From: Gigaspora margarita | Taxonomy: Eukaryota > Glomeromycota > Glomeromycetes > Diversisporales > Gigasporaceae | DNA length: 64,000 nucleotides | NCBI GenBank assembly: GCA_009809945.1 | Contig: WTPW01000418.1 | Coordinates: 325,697-389,696 of the forward strand | Reading direction: 5' to 3' | Part shown: positions 44,909-56,334 of the stretch, piece after piece | How the letters are laid out: each line of letters begins with the position of its first letter | Numbering within the stretch: position 1 is the stretch's first letter | Made by a program: the position numbers and the translations under genes | Notes under the pieces: generated by a model | What the model was told of the DNA's origin: nothing | The model's database searches: none | Seen by the model: the letters and a program-made list of their open reading frames with translations, nothing else

Positions 44909-45910
44909 CTTTATAAGAAAAGTGGTCTGGAATCGCATGGAAAAATGTGTATAGGCATGTGGTCGAGTAGCACATGCTATAGGTCAAATTTGCATGTGCA
45001 TAGTTCGAGTAGATATAGAAATCAGTGAATCATATTGATCTGTATACACATACCAATTTAATGTGAGATCACATATATTGTCTGTGCCTTTTCTAGCAGT
45101 TTACTAAGCCAATTGACATGTGCAATAGCACGTGAATAGAACAAGTAAGTAAATATAAATTTATGGTCCATTTTCCAATATACATTTTATTAGAAGAAAA
45201 CTAGATAATAGTTGAAGTATGTACATATCTGGAAGCTAAAGCAACTACAAATGTATAAAATCTTGCAAGGAATCTTTTTATTTAAGATACCAGAGCAGGC
45301 TTACTTGTGAGTTTTTGAGATATTGTAATCCTTTACTCTATAGTACTCTGTGAAATGAGCTAGCATGTGTTATTTTTAACACGTACTATTCTGTGTATTC
45401 AATGTGGCATCATGTACACAGTAGGGTTCCGCAATTTGATTTGATCTTCAAATATTTGAATCAAATATTTGATCAAATTCAAATTCAAATTTGACTTTAT
45501 TTGATTTGATCAAATTCAAATCTGGCCAAATTTGATTTGATTTGACAAATATTTGATTTGATTTGATAATTACTATTGAAAATTCAAATTCAAATCAAAT
45601 TCAAATCCAAATATTTGAATCAAATCAAATTCAAATCAGGGTCAATTTGATTTGATCAAATTCAAATTGACCCAATATTTGATTTGATTTGAATTTGAGG
45701 AACCCTAGTACACAGTGCATATGTGTGCTACCAGATGCATGCCATTCTGTGTAATATAATATAATGTGTTACCTATTACTATAGTATCCATGTCATTGTT
45801 AATTGTACTATTTAGTAAAATGTGCCTATATGTGTTACACAGTTTATACCATCACATGCATATATACTATTTTTCTGTACCATACCCTGAACTACTTTTT
45901 TCTTATAGGG
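44909..45910. mobile_element. Older member of the CCCTRTAAGAA family, with nested hAT MITE
   Basis: The left end ctttataagaaaagtggtct followed by 'ggaatcgcatgg' matches the starts of 49243-50117 and 55376-55830 (CCCTATAAGAA, GGACCAGA, CATGG). The right end is TTTTTTCTTATAGGG. The flanks AAT and TAT suggest a worn 3-bp target. Internal 'catgtgcaatagcacgtg'-type words resemble those of the relatives. Interrupted by 45422-45707. Confidence 0.7.
45422..45707. mobile_element. hAT MITE, TAGGGTTCC ends (copy 2)
   Basis: The ends TAGGGTTCCGCAA and TTGAGGAACCCTA have an 8-bp TSD GTACACAG (45414-45421, 45708-45715). The interior is built from CAAATTTGATTTGA words. Sister of 14298-14563. Confidence 0.95.
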
Positions 45911-46054
45911 TATCATTTCATATTTATTTAGTTACATAATATTGTGAGACTTTTTTGCCAATAGGCAGTATAATGGTTAATTGAAAAAGCAAATAAAACA
46001 ATATAAACAATAGTGCCAATTTATACTCCAACCATGTACAGAAAGAGAGATATA

Positions 46055-46246
46055 TAGTCACCTCTTGCCAATCTGAACCTCTCTAAACTGAACACTATTA
46101 AACTCTCTCTAAACTAAACAAAATCATCTAGAACATTTATAAAGTTCGAATTAGCTATATATAATTTTTTAAAAACTAAACTTTTTCAAATTTTTATATA
46201 GTAAAAAAAAGCAGTCCCAGCAGTTTGGATAAGAAAGAGTTGACTG
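46055..46246. mobile_element. pogo-like MITE, 192 bp
   Basis: The right end, inverted, reads CAGTCAACTCTTTCTTATCC and the left TAGTCACCTCTTGCCAATC. Both are followed by 'gaacctctctaaac'- or 'caaactgctgg'-type words, and TA lies on both sides. The pattern CAGT...CTC...AATC.GAAC is typical of pogo/Tigger-like ends. Confidence 0.75.
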
Positions 46247-46864
46247 TATATAAATATGGGAGGGTGATTAAAGTCGAATATGCAATTAATGGAGACTGAA
46301 GAGATAATCTATCACTTAGCCACTGCAATAAAATAAAGACACTAATACTAGTGATGCTAATATCAGGAATATCAATAATCCAATATCAATAGAATGATAA
46401 AAGATATTTATGCAAATGAATAATGGGTATCGGGTTGATCCCAGTTAGTGATATCAATATGGGTTTAATTCAAGAAAAGTTGGAGATCTCCCACAGTTGC
46501 AAGAACTTTAGATTGGGGATAAAGTGAGTTTTAAATCAACTAACAAATACTAGAGAATCTAAAGGAGACAATATTTATTATACAAATATTTAAACTAAAA
46601 GACTTTACTATAGACCAATTGGTAGGCTGATATAAGTCATATATACAATTTTAAAAGATTAACAAGATTACATTAAACCAAATTCAGATTTTAATAAAAA
46701 CTGATTCAAGTTTACAAGTCAATTCAGTCCATCAAATTGAGTTACGAAGGGTTTTTATTAAAGTTACAAGTTGAATCAAGGATAGGTATAATTTCTTTAT
46801 TCAAGTATAAAAGTCAAATGATTTATTTAATACTAAAGGAAAGGAATTCTTTATTTAACAATGA
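46247..46864. other. Unassigned DNA, no gene seen
   Basis: A+T-rich. 'ttcaagtttacaagtcaatt' and 'ttacaagttgaatcaag' near 46705-46780 form a loose direct repeat. Otherwise nothing recognisable. Confidence 0.4.
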
Positions 46865-47379
46865 CCCTATAACAAATTGCACATGGAATAATAGTGCAAT
46901 ACATGGAAAAGTTTGAATATAGAACCACATGAACCTGCACATAAATCTATATGATACAATGTATACAAAAGCACATTTACAGCACATAATAGGGCAGGAT
47001 TCTGTGTAATAGTGCATGAACTAACATGCAATTTTATATGTTTTCTTGTGCATTGTCTCATGCATATTTATGTGCACATAACATATAATAGCACATATTC
47101 ATACATATATATATAATAATATATATCTGTATAAACATTTATATATATTATTTTATTAACTAAAATTTTATAATTTTATTCACTAAATTTTATAATTTTT
47201 ATTAACTAAAATTTATAATTTATTAATTAACTTTTAATATTTTATTAATTAAATTTAATAATACAAATACTTTAATTTAATAATTTACATGCCACTAACT
47301 TAAAAATAACCCAGAACTAATAATATCAAAAAAAAACAAAGTAAAGCAATAATACCAAAATAAAAGGTAAAAAAAAATT

Positions 47380-47660
47380 GAAATGACTATTCTAGAAATA
47401 ACTCAAATAGTGACAACTCCAATTATACCAACTCCAATAGCAGTAACTCAAGAGAGATATTAAAATGCAATAATATACAAAAAGTAAATAAAAAATAAAA
47501 GAAAAAAATAATAGTAATAAAAAAACAAAGCTGTGTTATCTCCAAAAATAATGAAAAACATACACCAAAAACGATAATGATTCCAAAAGAGCAACTTTCA
47601 AGGCAATAACTTCAAAGGATAGTTCCAAAAACAATAACAATAACTAAAAAAATTATATGA
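47380..47660 (-). repeat. 'aactccaat' low-complexity words, related to 12830-13880 and 40255-40390
   Basis: Clusters such as 'gtgacaactccaattatacc' and 'actccaatagcagtaact' read on the minus strand as 'ggagttgtcac' and 'gctattggagt', the same words as 13460-13720. A dispersed degenerate repeat. No frame. Confidence 0.45.
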
Positions 47661-47919
47661 AAATTTTTGAGTTGTAAAAAAAAAAAATTATAAAACAATA
47701 AAAGAAAATAATAAAAAAAAAACAAATAATCCAATATTTATTTACTTACAAATCGAATGTAATTTTTGCATGTCAATGCACAGAAATTATTATTGTTAAG
47801 TGCAAAAAAAAAAAACAAAAAACAAAAATGTAATATTTATTTACTCACAAAATAAATGTTTTTGTACACATCATTGCACAAAAATTACAATCATTAAAAA
47901 TATTAACGATTATTATGTT

Positions 47920-48340
47920 AATGCATGGAATTATGATCTTTATCACATTAGTACATGGAATTATGATTGTTAAGGATCTTAATGATTTTGACAATTGTAA
48001 TATCATGTACAAAAATTATGATTGTAATGATCATCACTGAAATTATAATCATTAAGGAGTCTTAATAATTGTGATAATTATGACATCATGTATAGAAATG
48101 AACATCGTTAAGAATCTTAATATTAGGCATGTTAGAGCACGAAAATTATAATTATGATCGTTAAGAATCTTAATGATTGTGCACCTCAGTGCATAAAAAT
48201 TATGGTCATTAAGATCTAAATGATTGGCATGTTAGTACACAAAAATTATGGTCATTAAGAATCTTAATGATTGTGCATATTAGTGCACAGAAATTATATG
48301 ATCATTAAGATTAATTCATGTCAATATATAATACTATGCA
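47920..48340. repeat. Degenerate tandem array, about 55-bp unit
   Basis: Six to eight units of 'aaaattatgatcattaagaa', 'tcttaatgattgtg' and 'catgttagtgcaca', including an internal palindrome around 'cattaaga..tcttaatg'. Confidence 0.8.
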
Positions 48341-48540
48341 TGATAGTGCATGGATTTCAATTTTTCATGTGATAACGTGTATTAAATTTTATGGACTATC
48401 GGTTTCCATGCAGTGATTATGAAACCTTTGCTTACCTGCATACAATTTCATATTTATGCATACATTTTCATATATTGAGTTTTCATAGGGCGATAGAACT
48501 AATAATCCTTTCTTGGCCTTGAACTGGAGGCCTTTATATA

Positions 48541-48690
48541 CATGTTAGATTTTAACTACGTTTACACCTTTCTACTACATTTACTTATTGCTACTACGCA
48601 TACTTATTGCTACTTGTTGTTACTACGTTTATTATTGCTACTATGTTTACTTATTGCTACTACGTTTACTTCATTATACTACATTTTCAG
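48541..48690 (+). repeat. Minisatellite, about 20-bp unit
   Basis: About seven units of tactacgtttacttattgc with variation. The plus-strand frame over it (48542-48733) is repeat-driven. Confidence 0.88.
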
Positions 48691-48855
48691 AGTGGGCTTT
48701 TTCGAACCTTCATTGCCCAACAGGCTTAAATGACTATGTTTATGTAGTCACTCATGTTTGATATGCCCAAAATGAGATTCATATGATTAAGCCACCAAGC
48801 TACCCATCATTACCATTTTAGTATGAATTATTTATATCAGGAACTAATAGAATTA

Positions 48856-49085
48856 TTGTCGCGGCTGATGCTGGAAACGGCTGATGCTAGAAATTTTAAT
48901 TATTTTAATATGAAATTTTTAAAAAATTTTAGGGCCTTTTGTTAGGGGTTTTTTTTAGGGTTAGGTTAGGGTTTAGGGTTAGTTTTAATAATAAAAGAGT
49001 ATAAATGGATTTTGGTCGGACTTATTTTTTTAAATCAGCTTTTCTGATTTCCAGATTCAGCCATTTCTAGTTTCAGCCACGACAA
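48856..49085. mobile_element. MITE with TTGTCGYGGCTGA ends and telomere-like interior
   Basis: The left end TTGTCGCGGCTGATGCTGGA and the inverted right end TTGTCGTGGCTGAAACTAGA have TTA on both sides (48853-48855, 49086-49088). The left subterminal zone holds a second, tandem 'ggctgatgct'. At 48950-48985 the interior carries several TTAGGG-like units. A TTA target suggests Harbinger-like. Confidence 0.85.
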
Positions 49086-49242
49086 TTATTAATGGAATTA
49101 TTTACAATTTCAAAATTCAAAATTTTAATTCATTACAGTGGTCATAAATAATTAAAGTATATTTTGGATTGAAGCTGCTGTTCACTAAATTTATGATCAT
49201 ATGATCATAAGATACAGGCATCCCACACAAGATTTCTCACAT

Positions 49243-50117
49243 CCCTATAAGAACATTGGACCAGATCAGCATGGGTTGCGTTGGATAGGCACAGGTCATA
49301 ATATGGATTGGCACGGGAATGGTCCATATTGGACCGTAAATGGCACGGGTTTTGCAGCAGTTTACTAGTCAAATCAGCACGGGATTTGGCACGGGTAATG
49401 AATGTAAATTTACGTGCCACCGCGATAATGATGTGGATTAACTATTAAAACATAAATTTACATAAGTAATCAATATTAGATGAACAAGGTAACTGCATAT
49501 GAAGTAAAATTTTGTAAGGAATTTTTTTTTTGTTAAGACACTCAGAGAAGCTTCATCAGTGAAATCATGAGATATTGCTCTTTTTTTAAAAAAAAATCAG
49601 TTACTGATCTTTCGCTCTCCACGAAACGAGCCAACACATATCATGAACCAACATGTGTGTAACGTACACATACGTGCCATCTGACTGTGCCATTTCATAT
49701 GACATGATATTACGTGCCACCCTTTGCCATAATGTCCGTGTCATTTTTACCTTGCCATTCCGTGAAATGTTCCTGTACGTACCACATGATCAGTGCCATT
49801 TCGAGCATTTCCGACACCAACTCGTACCACCACAACTCATACGTCGGGTCCCCAAAATTCCGGGTTGGGATATGTCAGAGTGCATCGGAATTATGGTCGG
49901 CTGGATCGGAATCGATCAATTATGCCCTATGATCATAAAAAATTTTACTAATAAAACATATCCATTCATTAAGTAAAAAATGCCCAGCTAATAATTTTGC
50001 TATAGAATCTGCTAACAACTAGGGCTAAACGCCGACCTAGATCCGACGCATCCGACCCGGAATTTTGGTGACCCTCCTGTAAAATTTTACCACCACCCGT
50101 ACCACTTTCTTACAGGG
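49243..50117. mobile_element. CCCTRTAAGAA-family element, 875 bp, TSD CAT
   Basis: The ends CCCTATAAGAA and TTCTTACAGGG have CAT on both sides (49240-49242, 50118-50120). Copy A reads 'ccacattagtattcc' (782-796) with one CAT, the empty site. The interior is rich in 'ggcacggg', 'cgtgcca' and 'tgccatt' words, an unusual composition here. At 50024-50095 it contains the block also seen inverted at 6424-6488. A plus-strand frame of 107 codons (49653-49976) has no recognised domain, so the element is non-autonomous. Confidence 0.92.
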
Positions 50118-50855
50118 CATTATTATTCCGAATGAATAAATATTTGGTTTTGTAGTATATGATTGACTCATTAGAATTTCTGGCGCGATATATGGCAAAT
50201 TTTCAAAAATTCTATTTTCCTTTCGATCATAAATAGCTTTCGATAGTCCTAGATCAGATATTTAAGTGCAACATAAATCGTCTTGTAAAATATTTCCATT
50301 ATGCAAATCACGATAAATATATATCCTTGAGAATGAAATGCTTCAAGATTATCAATTTACGTTTCCATCCCATTCGAAATACATCTTGAATATTATTTCG
50401 TAAAGAACCTTTTGATGCTCCATTCTGAAATTATTCTCAATGGAGCAATGGAGCAAAGTCAGTGGAGTTTTTCTCTAATCACCTAATGGACAAAAGTGCC
50501 AACCCTATTCCCAAGTAAAAAGCATAGTGTTTTTGGATGGATTTTTTGAAGTTAAGATGCCAAGTTTTTTAAAAAGATTTAAGATTTTTTGTGTTGTCGA
50601 TATAGATCAAGTGAAATATTTATTTCAATAAATTTTACAAAAATTATCTTTTCCTGAAGAAGCACTTTTATTGAGCAGTTATACTGTCCTCCCTTACTAC
50701 CGGTAATACAAAAAGTAAATCATATCCATGAATTAAAGATCTTTTTATAAAAATTATTTATAAATCAATACACTTTTTTTTTTTTTGAACGTTAGGTTAT
50801 AACTATTACAATAGAGGTTCTGTGATTACGTAATCATAATAAAATAAAAGCAATG
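50118..50855. other. Left block of copy B and 3' flank of kelch gene 2
   Basis: 50118-50420 corresponds to 785-1096 (ttcgatagtcctagatcaga, tttccatcccattcgaa). 50525-50855 corresponds to the 3' flank of gene 1 (cttactaccggta at about 50693). 50421-50500 has a local 'atggagcaa' repeat. No gene. Confidence 0.6.
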
Positions 50856-52690
50856 CTATTGTAGTGGTTCTACTTTTCTTAATGATGTTTGTTTAGACCT
50901 ATTTTTATCATTTATCTTCTTAAAAATACACAAAATAATAATAATACCCAAAACAATGCCAATAACAATACCAACAACAATACCAACTATCTTAATAATA
51001 TTTAATACACTATTGATATACAGTCCGTTATTAATATTCGATCCATTGTTACAAGTTGAGTTACCAGGTGTAAAAGTAGTTACCCATGTTTTACATGGAA
51101 TATCTAGTAAATAAATGCGAGAGTTCATTTCAACTGGCGGTGTTGAATCACTAGTAATATTTCCTATTAATTTTTCATTATGAAAGGTAAATATTAATTT
51201 TTTTTTAGTAATATATAAATCTAAAATGAAATATATAATCACCAAAAGCAATAATGATATAATTCTTATATAAATTGGCAGTATGAACAGCTAATGGAGG
51301 TGGTTTATCTCCAGAAGTAATTAGCTCGGAATATTCATAAGGCTCAGTTAAAATACTTAACGACACAAAAATTGGCGCAACAGCGGTAAGATTGTAGCCA
51401 TAATCTAAAGATAATTAATTAATGTTAGATCTATTTAGGTAAGAATAGATTACAAGTGTCTTACTTGAATTTCCTCCTATTATAATAATTTCATTATTAT
51501 CTGATGTCAATGTTGCAGTATGTGCTATTCGAGGTTGAATAGTAATCGAATTATCTCGTAAAACTGCATGCTTATATATTATAAAAATTTGGTACAATTA
51601 TTATTTTTATTTTGGTTTAAAAAAGGAGAGTCAAATGTGTACCTTGTATGACCAAATTAATGAAATCGTATCGAACACAGAAATCTATTGTGATTCACAA
51701 ATATTGTCATTTATAAAAATCCAATTCACGTATGCATGATATATGAAAATTTGTACTTCTAAATTATATGAAAATAACTCACATTTTTCATATCTATTAA
51801 TTCTGCAACAAGTCCAGGTTGAGTCTGAGAGACACCGCCAATGTAAAGAATCTTACCATTTGGAAGCAATACTGGAGCAGCATGACTTTGAGGTAAAGGG
51901 GCATTGACTGCATTAATATTTTGCCACGATAGCAGCATTGTATTAAAGGTGTATAAGTCATTATAACAAGTGAACGTAGGTGATCCTGTATCTATTTGCG
52001 TTCTGCCTCCAAATATGTATATTATTCCATTCTTATCTATAATAGTTGATGTTGATCTACGCCTAGTCGGTGGTATCCCTACTTGATCTTGAGGATACGA
52101 CCAAAATTCCGCATCTGACTGGTAAAAATAAATAAATTGATCTGATGCGTTGTACGTTTTACTTATTTCTTCTATCATTAATGTTTGATTGGAAGTTACA
52201 GTTATATTATTATCAATTTTATTTAAAAGTGCGAGATCTTGCTGTACACCTCCAATGAGATATACATTCTTTCTATTAGGTCCTCCGAACACTGCGGTAC
52301 CTGGTTATTATATGTATATTAAGTTTTGATAGTCAATTAAACACATATCAAATCTAATGACTAACCTTTTTCACTTCCATATTTCATTCGTGCAGAAGTA
52401 TCAGAAAGGTCTACGTATGGAGGATTACTAGTAGAGAATTGAGATAAAAGACTTAGAGAAAAAACCTCATCTGACAGGTTATATACTCTTATTGGACTTT
52501 TAATTGGATTGGTAGCTGGAATCAAGCGGGATCCTCCCATAAAATAGATTTGGTCTCCAACTATTACTGCTACATGACCTGCTCGAGCTTCCGGTACAAA
52601 AACAGCATTTCCGAAAGCCTTTAATGTAATAATAATTATAAATAAAATAATTTTACTTGATTTTATTTCTTGAACACACATTTTAACCAT
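50856..52690 (-). CDS. Kelch-repeat (galactose oxidase-like propeller) type I membrane protein, copy B
   Basis: Six minus-strand exons: 52690-52366, 52300-51783, 51684-51643, 51570-51465, 51404-51243 and 51163-50856. GT-AG introns join in frame to give 486 aa. Exons 1-5 are exactly as long as those of the gene at 3195-5247. Signal peptide about 1-28 (IILFIIIITLKAFGNA). Kelch motifs are HVAVIVGDQIYFMGG, VYLIGG (to 126), IIYIFGG (to 207), ILYIGG (to 264), EIIIIGG (to 328) and NYIIIAFG (to 385). Then the stalk STPPVEMNSRIYLLDIPC, an Asn-rich linker, and a Gly/Ile/Val-rich transmembrane helix at about 439-465. The cytosolic tail of 21 residues (KKINDKNRSKQTSLRKVEPL) is basic and longer than in copy A. 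It is probably a surface propeller protein. Ligand and role are unknown. Both copies look intact, with mostly conservative differences. Confidence 0.93.
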
Positions 52691-52955
52691 AATAAAGCAA
52701 GTAAAATTTATTAATCTATAAATTTGTATTAAATTATGTCAAGTCTTGAGTTCTAATTTCAAGAACTGAATTCATATTAAATGCTTGAAGTAGCATTTTT
52801 ACGGGTACTTTGTATATCCTTAGTAGGAATGGTTGTTACATGGATATTTTGGCGGAATCTTCTTTTAATATTACTATTTTCGTGTAAATAAAGTTGAGCG
52901 AATAAATTTCATGGTTCAACAACGCTTTAGTATATAAGAAACGTTACACTAGTTA
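52691..52955 (-). promoter_or_regulatory. Conserved 5' flank of kelch gene 2
   Basis: Closely similar to the flank of gene 1 without its MITE. The minus-strand TATA-like cttatatactaaagc lies at 52923-52937, about 240 bp upstream of the ATG. A 10-bp stretch (gatattttgg, about 52841-52850) present here is missing in copy A. Promoter role is inferred. Confidence 0.5.
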
Positions 52956-52969
52956 CCGAAAGCACGGAT

Positions 52970-53670
52970 TAGGGATAGCGCATATCTGCGATAACATAAT
53001 CTGCCATAAATCTGATTTTACCGCAGAAGCATATGTGATACATATTCGCATATCGGGACTAATTTCGCATTATTAATAGAGCATAATCTGCGCATAAAAT
53101 GGCCGACATTAAAGATAATGTAATATCGGAACATTTCGGAATAATAGACAGTCAATAAAGGATTTACTAATCTCCGTTCTGTCATAACATTAGAAATTTA
53201 CATTTTTTTGGTATAAAAGAGCGTGTCTCATGACTAAAATTTCGTTCTGCGCAGTTACTTAGAGCTCGGAAGGTAGTTGTCATAGTTAAATTTTGTGTTA
53301 GCTATGACATCTTGGCTTTTCGCCATTGTTGTAGATACAAAAGGACCTTGCAATTTTATTGGGTTCGGACCTATGCGCAGGGTCCGTTTTTGCTTGACAT
53401 AATGGATCCCGTCAATAAACACAAATCACGAACATGGTAGTCGGGATTTTCAGGAAGCATAGTAATTTACCTGGTAAGTTAATGATGAGTTCAGTAACTT
53501 ACGATAATATTTATAAATTACGGTAATTTTACAACCCTGGTGATCGCATATTTCGCATGTTTCTACTAATTCGTATAACATGTAGCATAATTCTAAAAAA
53601 TTCATCGCATAATCGAATTGTAAAGCAGGCAGAATTTGGAGTCTGTCGCAGCAGAAAATGAGGATCCCTA
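52970..53670. mobile_element. hAT-like element, TAGGGAT ends
   Basis: The left end TAGGGATAGCGCATATCTGC and the inverted right end TAGGGATCCTCATTTTCTGC are flanked by GCACGGAT (52962-52969) and GCACTGAT (53671-53678), an 8-bp duplication with one mismatch. The interior is richer in 'gcatatc' and 'cgcat' words. A minus-strand 74-codon frame (53450-53674) covers the right end and is not a known protein. Confidence 0.68.
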
Positions 53671-54998
53671 GCACTGATCATCACATCACGTGCAAACATG
53701 CAATTATGTCATTTGTTTACTAACACTAACAAAATTGGCCATCACCAACACTAACCCTAACTTAGGCCGAATTATTAATCATGTTAAGTGATATATCACT
53801 GGGTTCACTGTTCTTTGAAACTACCCAAGGGGGAGGAGATCTCGTCGAAACTTTTTTTACGTTACTTGCGTGTTATGTTAACTCGTGTAGCGATCTTGAC
53901 CCGACAGTGATTTTTTATTGAACTCAAGTCGTATTTATAACTAGCAATAAAACGGCGGCGTTTCATAGGCTGGAGCCTTACTTCTTAGGTTCTAAATTTG
54001 AAATAAAAATTTTTAGTACTGAGCACTAGAATATACGTTAAATTTAAATAGCATATTTTATAAATTTATATTAATGCGTGTATGAAAGACATAATCACTA
54101 ATTTAATAATTTACAAAGAAAGTAATCTCTGTCTTCGGCCAATCTTTGCTGTATAACGTGTATTTTTCTCCAATTTTGTAGTCTATTATAAAGAATGTAC
54201 TATTCAGAAGATGATTAGAAAGTGCATGGACTCTTGATATAGCTAAGAAAGTATATTTAATATCGCTTCAGAAACATTAGAATCATTATGATTACAGATA
54301 CATTGTTTTCATTTATTAAATCTTTATTATCTTTGGTGCATAATCGGCCAAGTATAGAACCATCTTCTGGAAGAGTATGCAATATATCATAATCAACTTC
54401 AATATTGGAATAAAAAGGATTATTGTTTTTGATAATTTAACCAAATTATATCCGATCGTTTAACTTTAAACTCCTGAAATGAAGTAAAATCTTGTCTGTG
54501 CTTTCGGATGATCAAAGTTTCAATTGTGGAAGGATTTCGAGGTAATTTCGTGAAAAACTCTGAATGTCTTGAGCAAAATTAATTACATTTCCTCGGTATC
54601 CAAGTTGTCCACCTTGAAGCTAATAAACAGTTAACATTGGAACAATTTGTGCAATTAGTATTTCTTCAACTTGACTGAGTTGAGGAAGTTCAGTAGGAAT
54701 TTCCCCTAAAAATAAAATATTTTAATTTGCAGTCTTTTCTATATACCAATCAGAATATTCCTTTTACGCATATCGTTTCAGCTGAAAACCTTTTTGGCAT
54801 TAATTTTCTCTATTAATCTATTACATAATCCTGTTTTATGACCGAACAATACCAGGAAAACGCTCCTTACGAATAGGGCAGAAATTGAATTTAGGTGCAG
54901 AAACTGCACTACTAAATGATTACGATCGTCATCAGAAAGGTGACATGCAGCAAGACAGTTTTACTTTCTAAAATCCATAGCGTTAGTAAATATAATTA
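53671..54998 (-). pseudogene. Helitron N-terminal (DUF6570-type) fragment A2
   Basis: Sister of 21972-23850. Minus-strand remains read GEIPTELPQLSQVEEILIAQ, then LQGGQLGYRGNVINFAQ, DIQSFSRN, NNNPFYSNIEVDYDILHTLP and EDG, the order of the Helitron DUF6570-type region. A likely GT-AG intron (about 54744-54705) precedes GEIP, ending in tttttag. The GNVIN segment is better kept here than in A1, but a stop interrupts the VY.LQGG joint and the frame slip at 'aaattacctcgaaatcc' is shared with A1. No Rep or helicase domain, so it is a relic. It continues at 56083 past the nested element. Confidence 0.8.
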
Positions 54999-56082
54999 CC
55001 GTATTACCGCGAAATAACGATCATGGGCGTTATTTTGAAAATCGCATCCCCTGAAAATAGCATAATGGGTTTCGAAATAATGCCCATGTGCGTCCCGAAA
55101 TAGCACCATATATAGAATACTAAATAATCGAATAAAAGTGTTCAACGAATGCTTCATATTTATTCTTTTTAGCTTTAATTGCTTCAAGAATAACTTTTAT
55201 TAAATGTTTAATTATCGCTGCCCTTATCCTAGCAGGATAATAAATTGTTACCGTAATACTGGAATATAATTTTTGAAAACGAATGTTTTATGCACATCCA
55301 TTTTAAAGTTAGAACTATAATGGCCTTAGAGTGCTGCGTAATGATGCCAAAGAACAAAGAAAAATAGGGTCATAACCCTGTAAGAAAATTGTACCAGATA
55401 GGCATGGAATCCACGTTAATGTGCTTGAGCTTGTGGCTCAGGTTGAGGACCTGATTTGTAAGCACTTTGGCTTGCTTTCCCGTGCATTTCAGACCGTAAT
55501 TGGACTGGGTTTTGCAACTTTACTAATCTAAAATCCACAGATTTTGGCACGGATTTTAAGAACATTTTGGGCTGTTTGCACGTGCATTTTGAACTGTATT
55601 GGACCGAGTTTTGTGCCACTTTACGTAATACGTGCTATTACATGAAACAGTTCTATACATGTCATTTCAAATACATGTGATAATACGTGTCACTCCCAGT
55701 ATGAAAAACGTGCATATGCATGTCACTATGAGACGTGCCATTACATATATCGTGCATGAGTGTGCCACCGTGGATGTGCTATTCCAAACATTCCCAAGCC
55801 AACACATGCCACACCCCGGTTCTTACTGGGTAAATCTACAGGCAATGCTTTATATATGTGCAGGTTTTAAAAAATAAATAATTAGTTTTTTACTATTGCT
55901 ACATAGAAGTTCAACAATAGATTAATTGTTCATATATATATATATATATTAAGGTTTAGATTTTTAGCACCAATACAGGATAAAAAATCGGGTTACCTCA
56001 AAATAGCGCACCTGCACGCACTCAAAATAGCGCGAAGTAATCGAAACACTGCACAGGTGTGTGTTATTTCGCAGTTAATACA
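54999..56082. mobile_element. Harbinger-like TIR element, 1084 bp, TSD TTA
   Basis: The left end CCGTATTACCGCGAAATAAC and the inverted right end TGTATTAACTGCGAAATAAC are flanked by TTA (54996-54998, 56083-56085). Copy A has the empty site 'aatataattacatgtttata' (about 23396). Subterminal 'gcgttattttga' and 'aaaatagcgc' words repeat on both arms. It contains a nested CCCTGTAAGAA element. An older relative lies at 57541-57795. No transposase. Confidence 0.9.
55376..55830. mobile_element. CCCTRTAAGAA-family element, 455 bp, TSD TAA
   Basis: The ends CCCTGTAAGAAAATTGTACC and, inverted, CCCAGTAAGAACCGGGGTGT are flanked by TAA (55373-55375, 55831-55833). The interior has 'cgtgccattacat' and 'cgtgcatttcagaccgtaat' words like those of 49243-50117. 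It is inserted inside the 54999-56082 element. Short frames on both strands are not recognised. Confidence 0.88.
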
Positions 56083-56334
56083 TTACATGTTTATAAATTG
56101 TGATTTCTTGAATATATATTAATATTATGTTTATTGTTTGAGTTTGTATTTTCTTTTCCACTATTATTTTGGCATTTGTGTTGATCTCATCTGTTTTTTG
56201 AATCATTTTTTCAATAGCTCATTGTTCTTTAGGTGTCATAGAAACTAATATTTTCTTTTGAGCATCATTTCTTGCAGCTTTTCATTCAGGTGAATAAATT
56301 CTTTTATTTTTTTGCATTTATGTATGGTGCAAGA
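56083..56334 (-). pseudogene. Upstream (5') piece of Helitron fragment A2
   Basis: Minus-strand remains read AARNDAQKKILVSMTPKEQ, similar to the Arg-rich MTPEE-type stretch that precedes DUF6570 in Helitron proteins and to 42462-42271. It continues from 54998 once the nested element is removed. Corresponds to copy A at 23690-23850. Confidence 0.6.

Larger units (their letters stand above)
46865..48493. mobile_element. Possible very old CCCTRTAAGAA-family copy
   Basis: The left side ccctataacaaattgcacat resembles the family start, and the right side 'gagttttcataggg' resembles the inverted end. The interior again has alternating 'gtgcac', 'catgc' and 'acatgg' words and a tandem array at 47920-48340. 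The target duplication is not clear, so the call is tentative. Confidence 0.35.

Noticed and set aside
47920-48340. CRISPR-like array
   Set aside because: Repeats are degenerate, without constant repeats and unique spacers, and the genome is eukaryotic.
49653-49976. 107-codon plus-strand frame inside the CCCTRTAAGAA element
   Set aside because: Follows the 'gtgccat' word repetition of the element. No transposase motif and no matching frame in the relative at 55376-55830.
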